NCBI GenBank assembly: GCA_020848315.1
Contig: JADLAH010000074.1
Span: 1 to 9,324 of the forward strand
Reading direction: 5' to 3'
Length of the DNA stretch: 9,324 bases
DNA from: Chitinophagales bacterium
GTDB lineage: Bacteria > Bacteroidota > Bacteroidia > Chitinophagales > JADIYW01
In this document: positions 7,637-9,324 of the stretch, in pieces
Layout of the letters: each line of letters starts with the position of its first letter
Numbering within the stretch: position 1 is the first letter of the stretch
Notes under the pieces: model-generated
What the model was told of the DNA's origin: nothing
The model's database searches: none
Seen by the model: only the letters and a program-made list of their open reading frames with translations
Position numbers and translations under genes: made by a program

Positions 7637-7746
7637 CTATTTTAAACCAACCAAATGAAAATGTTTTAATTAACTTCTAAAATTGCTTATTAGACATTTA
7701 ATTAATAGCAATTCTCATGCCAAAGTGATTTTTAGGGGCAAAAAAA
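7637..7746. other. AT-rich gap between convergent genes, with a weak hairpin
   Basis: This 110-bp stretch holds no gene that I can support. The arms 7681-7692 and 7703-7713 are inverted repeats (AATTGCTTATTA against TAATAGCAATT) with one bulged base and a 10-nt loop. Read on the minus strand, the hairpin lies about 34 nt past the stop of the membrane-protein gene and is followed by TTT, so it could be a weak first terminator or a 3' stabilising hairpin for that transcript. Confidence 0.35.
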
Positions 7747-8829
7747 TTAAGATTGCTCCATTTTTTCTTCCATTTGGTGCTTTTTTTCCTTCATTTGATT
7801 CATTTTCCATTCTTTTATGAGCACGGTCGCCTTTATTTCTTCGAGCGAATCGTGTACAATCTGCACAATCATCTTGTTTAATTCCTGATTTTCCGGGTGG
7901 TCGCGGTCCATAAATGTCTGTATCAGTCCGTGGGTAACCTCCTGCACGCCCTTGGTGTGGGAAGGGTCAATCACATCCTGCATCAGTTTGTCGATGGTGT
8001 TGAAGGTGATATCTCCCACTGCTTTGTCCAGCATTTCCTGGAAAATCTTGCCCAATCCCGGAATGTAGCGCAGGGCATCCACGGTTTCATTTTCCCGAAC
8101 CGCGTCGCTGATGATTTTCTCGGTATACACCTTCAACTCCTCGCGGTGGGCAGTATAGGCCACATTCATCGCATCGCTGATTCTGCGGCTCAGATAGTTG
8201 ACGATAATATCCTCTTTCGGTCGCACTACTTTGGTGATGATGCGTTCCACCACCGGCGCGCCTTCGCTGACCTCATTCTGCATCATTGATATCATCTTCG
8301 CAATGACGCGGTCACTGACTTCTTCCACCATAATCTCTGAAACCATGGCCGATTTTTTGAAAAAATAGGTTTTGGTGACATCGAACGCGCCCAACCTTTG
8401 CAGCCGGTAGAACAGACCAAACAGGCGGACTGCCCCGAAGAAATTATAGCCATGCAAAATCGGGATGCACATAATTACATCATACCAGTGTACAAAAGGA
8501 TAAAACCACCATTTGTCGTATTTTTTCCGATACACACTTCGTATCCAGCGATACAGTAACTCTGCTACATAGATGCCGACGAAAATCAGGTCGTAGTGAA
8601 AAACATGGTGGAACACATGTGCGGCATACCAGTCGTGAAAATGGGGCAATGCGTAGTGGATACCGGAAGCAATCACCTTGAACTGAAACAGGAATCCGAA
8701 AAACAGATACAGCAGGTTGATGAGCACGACAATCAGCATGGTCATGTCCATCCAGAAAAGATGAGAGGACTCGGCAGAACGCAATTTCTGCATATCTATC
8801 CGGAACATACTGCGGGCTTTGTCGAGCAT
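7747..8829 (-). CDS. Membrane protein with a voltage-sensor-like N-terminal domain, no pore, and a helical cytoplasmic tail
   Basis: I do not recognise a named family for this 360-residue protein. The N-terminal half has four likely membrane helices: about 27-50, 79-99, 109-125 and 129-147. The second to fourth resemble S2-S4 of voltage-gated ion channels. S2 has Tyr87-x-x-Glu90 followed by the basic run RWIRSVYRKKY. S3 has Asp117 (HWYDVIMCIPI). S4 has Arg135, Arg142 and Arg145 (AVRLFGLFYRLQRLG). An aromatic-xx-Glu in S2 plus an Asp in S3 is the charge-transfer centre layout of such channels. No S5-S6 or selectivity filter follows; residues from about 160 onward are soluble, mostly helical, with repeated amphipathic stretches, a helix-breaking RYIPGLGK segment and a Lys/Glu/Met-rich, coiled-coil-like end. 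The first external loop (58-78) has seven histidines. Function is unknown; a sensor or scaffold that signals through the tail is inference. The ATG at 8827-8829 precedes a short amphipathic helix and then the first membrane segment. A terminator separates it from the upstream CoA-transferase, so it is probably its own unit. Confidence 0.75.
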   Translation of the reverse strand: MLDKARSMFRIDMQKLRSAESSHLFWMDMTMLIVVLINLLYLFFGFLFQFKVIASGIHYALPHFHDWYAAHVFHHVFHYDLIFVGIYVAELLYRWIRSVYRKKYDKWWFYPFVHWYDVIMCIPILHGYNFFGAVRLFGLFYRLQRLGAFDVTKTYFFKKSAMVSEIMVEEVSDRVIAKMISMMQNEVSEGAPVVERIITKVVRPKEDIIVNYLSRRISDAMNVAYTAHREELKVYTEKIISDAVRENETVDALRYIPGLGKIFQEMLDKAVGDITFNTIDKLMQDVIDPSHTKGVQEVTHGLIQTFMDRDHPENQELNKMIVQIVHDSLEEIKATVLIKEWKMNQMKEKKHQMEEKMEQS

Positions 8830-8882
8830 AAAGTGAAGATAATTGTTTTTATTTTAAACCACTATGATAGGTTGACCTTAGG

Positions 8883-8905
8883 AAAAAGACAGGTATTTGC
8901 CTGCC
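8883..8905 (-). terminator. Intrinsic terminator after the CoA-transferase gene
   Basis: On the minus strand GGCAGG (8905-8900) pairs with CCTGTC (8893-8888), with one G-U pair, around a 6-nt loop, followed directly by TTTTT (8887-8883). It begins 3 nt past the CoA-transferase stop codon. This is a good hairpin plus U-tract and implies that the membrane-protein gene downstream needs its own promoter in 8830-8882. I see no clear -7 box there; TATCTTCA just before the start is a poor match. Confidence 0.75.
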
Positions 8906-8907
8906 AT

Positions 8908-9324
8908 TCAGAATTTCACAAAACGCTCGTGGCAGGATTTCTCCAGCATTTCGCGGTCGTCGGGATGGGCGATATCAATCAAGGCTTTGGCGCGCTGCCG
9001 CAGGTTTTTGCCGTATAGATATGCCACGCCATATTCGGTGACAATGTAGTGAACATGCCCGCGTGTGGTGACGACACCTGCACCTTGTTTCAGGAACGGA
9101 ACGATGCGCGGTTCTCCTTTTTTGGTGCGAGAAGTGAGTGCGATAATGGGTTTGCCGCCCTGACTGAGCGCCGCTCCGCGGATGAAGTCCATCTGTCCGC
9201 CAATGCCGCTGTACAATCTGGCGCCGATACTGTCAGCGCACACCTGTCCGGTGATGTCCACTTCGATGGCGCTGTTGATGGCCACCACTTTCGGATTCTT
9301 GCTGATGATATGCGGGTCATTCAC
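8908..9324 (-). CDS. Acetyl-CoA hydrolase/CoA-transferase, C-terminal part
   Basis: Only the last 139 codons are in the window; the gene continues past the right edge, and the GTG at 9322-9324 is an internal Val, not a start. The sequence is characteristic of the C-terminal domain of the acetyl-CoA hydrolase/transferase family, which includes 4-hydroxybutyrate CoA-transferase, succinyl-CoA:acetate CoA-transferase and butyrate-type enzymes. Conserved wording includes GGQMDFIRGAALSQGGKPII, then the basic RIVPFL region, GAGVVTTRGHVHYIVTEYG, and the final IAHPDDRE. These enzymes pass CoA between short-chain acids through a glutamyl-CoA intermediate; the catalytic Glu lies upstream, outside the window, so the substrate cannot be assigned. 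It should be cytoplasmic. A hairpin terminator follows the TGA at once, so this gene ends its transcript. A metabolic link to icmF (both handle C2-C5 acyl-CoAs) is possible but not shown by position. Confidence 0.92.
   Translation of the reverse strand: MNDPHIISKNPKVVAINSAIEVDITGQVCADSIGARLYSGIGGQMDFIRGAALSQGGKPIIALTSRTKKGEPRIVPFLKQGAGVVTTRGHVHYIVTEYGVAYLYGKNLRQRAKALIDIAHPDDREMLEKSCHERFVKF

Noticed and set aside
7645..7668. Tiny open frame (ATG AAA ATG TTT TAA) preceded by an AACCAACCAA leader-like sequence
   Set aside because: Four codons, no promoter visible, directly after a terminator; it cannot be told from chance.
7665..7705. Two copies of the palindrome TTAATTAA about 24 bp apart
   Set aside because: In DNA this AT-rich such octamers are expected by chance, and no gene context supports a site.
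9322..9324. GTG at the right edge as the start of a short CoA-transferase
   Set aside because: The following residues align inside the C-terminal domain of a much longer family; the frame is open to the window edge, so the gene is cut, not short.
1..9324. CRISPR arrays, tRNA or rRNA genes, insertion sequences, phage or defence genes
   Set aside because: I looked for regular direct repeats, cloverleaf-like segments, transposase motifs and nuclease/toxin motifs and found none.

Overview
The window is most likely from a chromosome of a member of the Bacteroidota, plausibly an environmental lineage near the Chitinophagales or Sphingobacteriia; the finer placement is a guess. The evidence is AT-rich intergenic DNA, no clear Shine-Dalgarno sequences before the starts, -7 boxes of the TAnnTTTG type before two genes, a split-type transketolase and an IcmF-type fused acyl-CoA mutase. 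There are no insertion sequences, phage genes, tRNAs, rRNAs or CRISPR repeats, and every gene lying wholly inside the window looks intact.

Layout: (1) 1-520, minus: the first 173 residues of a transketolase N-terminal subunit, running off the left edge. (2) 615-3977, plus: a 1120-residue IcmF, in which a B12-binding domain, a MeaB-like G-protein chaperone and a mutase catalytic domain form one chain. The active-site Phe/Gln pair predicts isobutyryl-CoA/n-butyryl-CoA chemistry rather than methylmalonyl-CoA. (3) 4056-5015, plus: a membrane-anchored or secreted serine hydrolase of the class A beta-lactamase fold, with its own candidate promoter. (4) 5034-5645, minus: a secreted protein of unknown function, convergent with (3) and sharing a bidirectional terminator with it. 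(5) 5725-6225, minus: a DinB/YfiT-like putative metal-dependent enzyme. (6) 6380-7582, plus: a class C beta-lactamase-like serine hydrolase, divergent from (5). (7) 7747-8829, minus: a membrane protein whose N-terminal half looks like a voltage-sensor domain without a pore, with a long helical cytoplasmic tail. (8) 8908-9324, minus: the C-terminal part of an acetyl-CoA hydrolase/CoA-transferase, running off the right edge.

The genes do not form one obvious pathway. IcmF and the CoA-transferase both handle short acyl-CoAs, but several unrelated genes on both strands separate them, so a joint role is only a possibility. Most genes appear to be separate transcription units; hairpin terminators are visible at about 5020-5047, 7615-7636 and 8883-8905. 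I see no convincing multi-gene new system. The most interesting single item is the pore-less voltage-sensor-like protein with a histidine-rich external loop. Next is a 13-bp perfect inverted repeat immediately upstream of the start of the unknown secreted protein.
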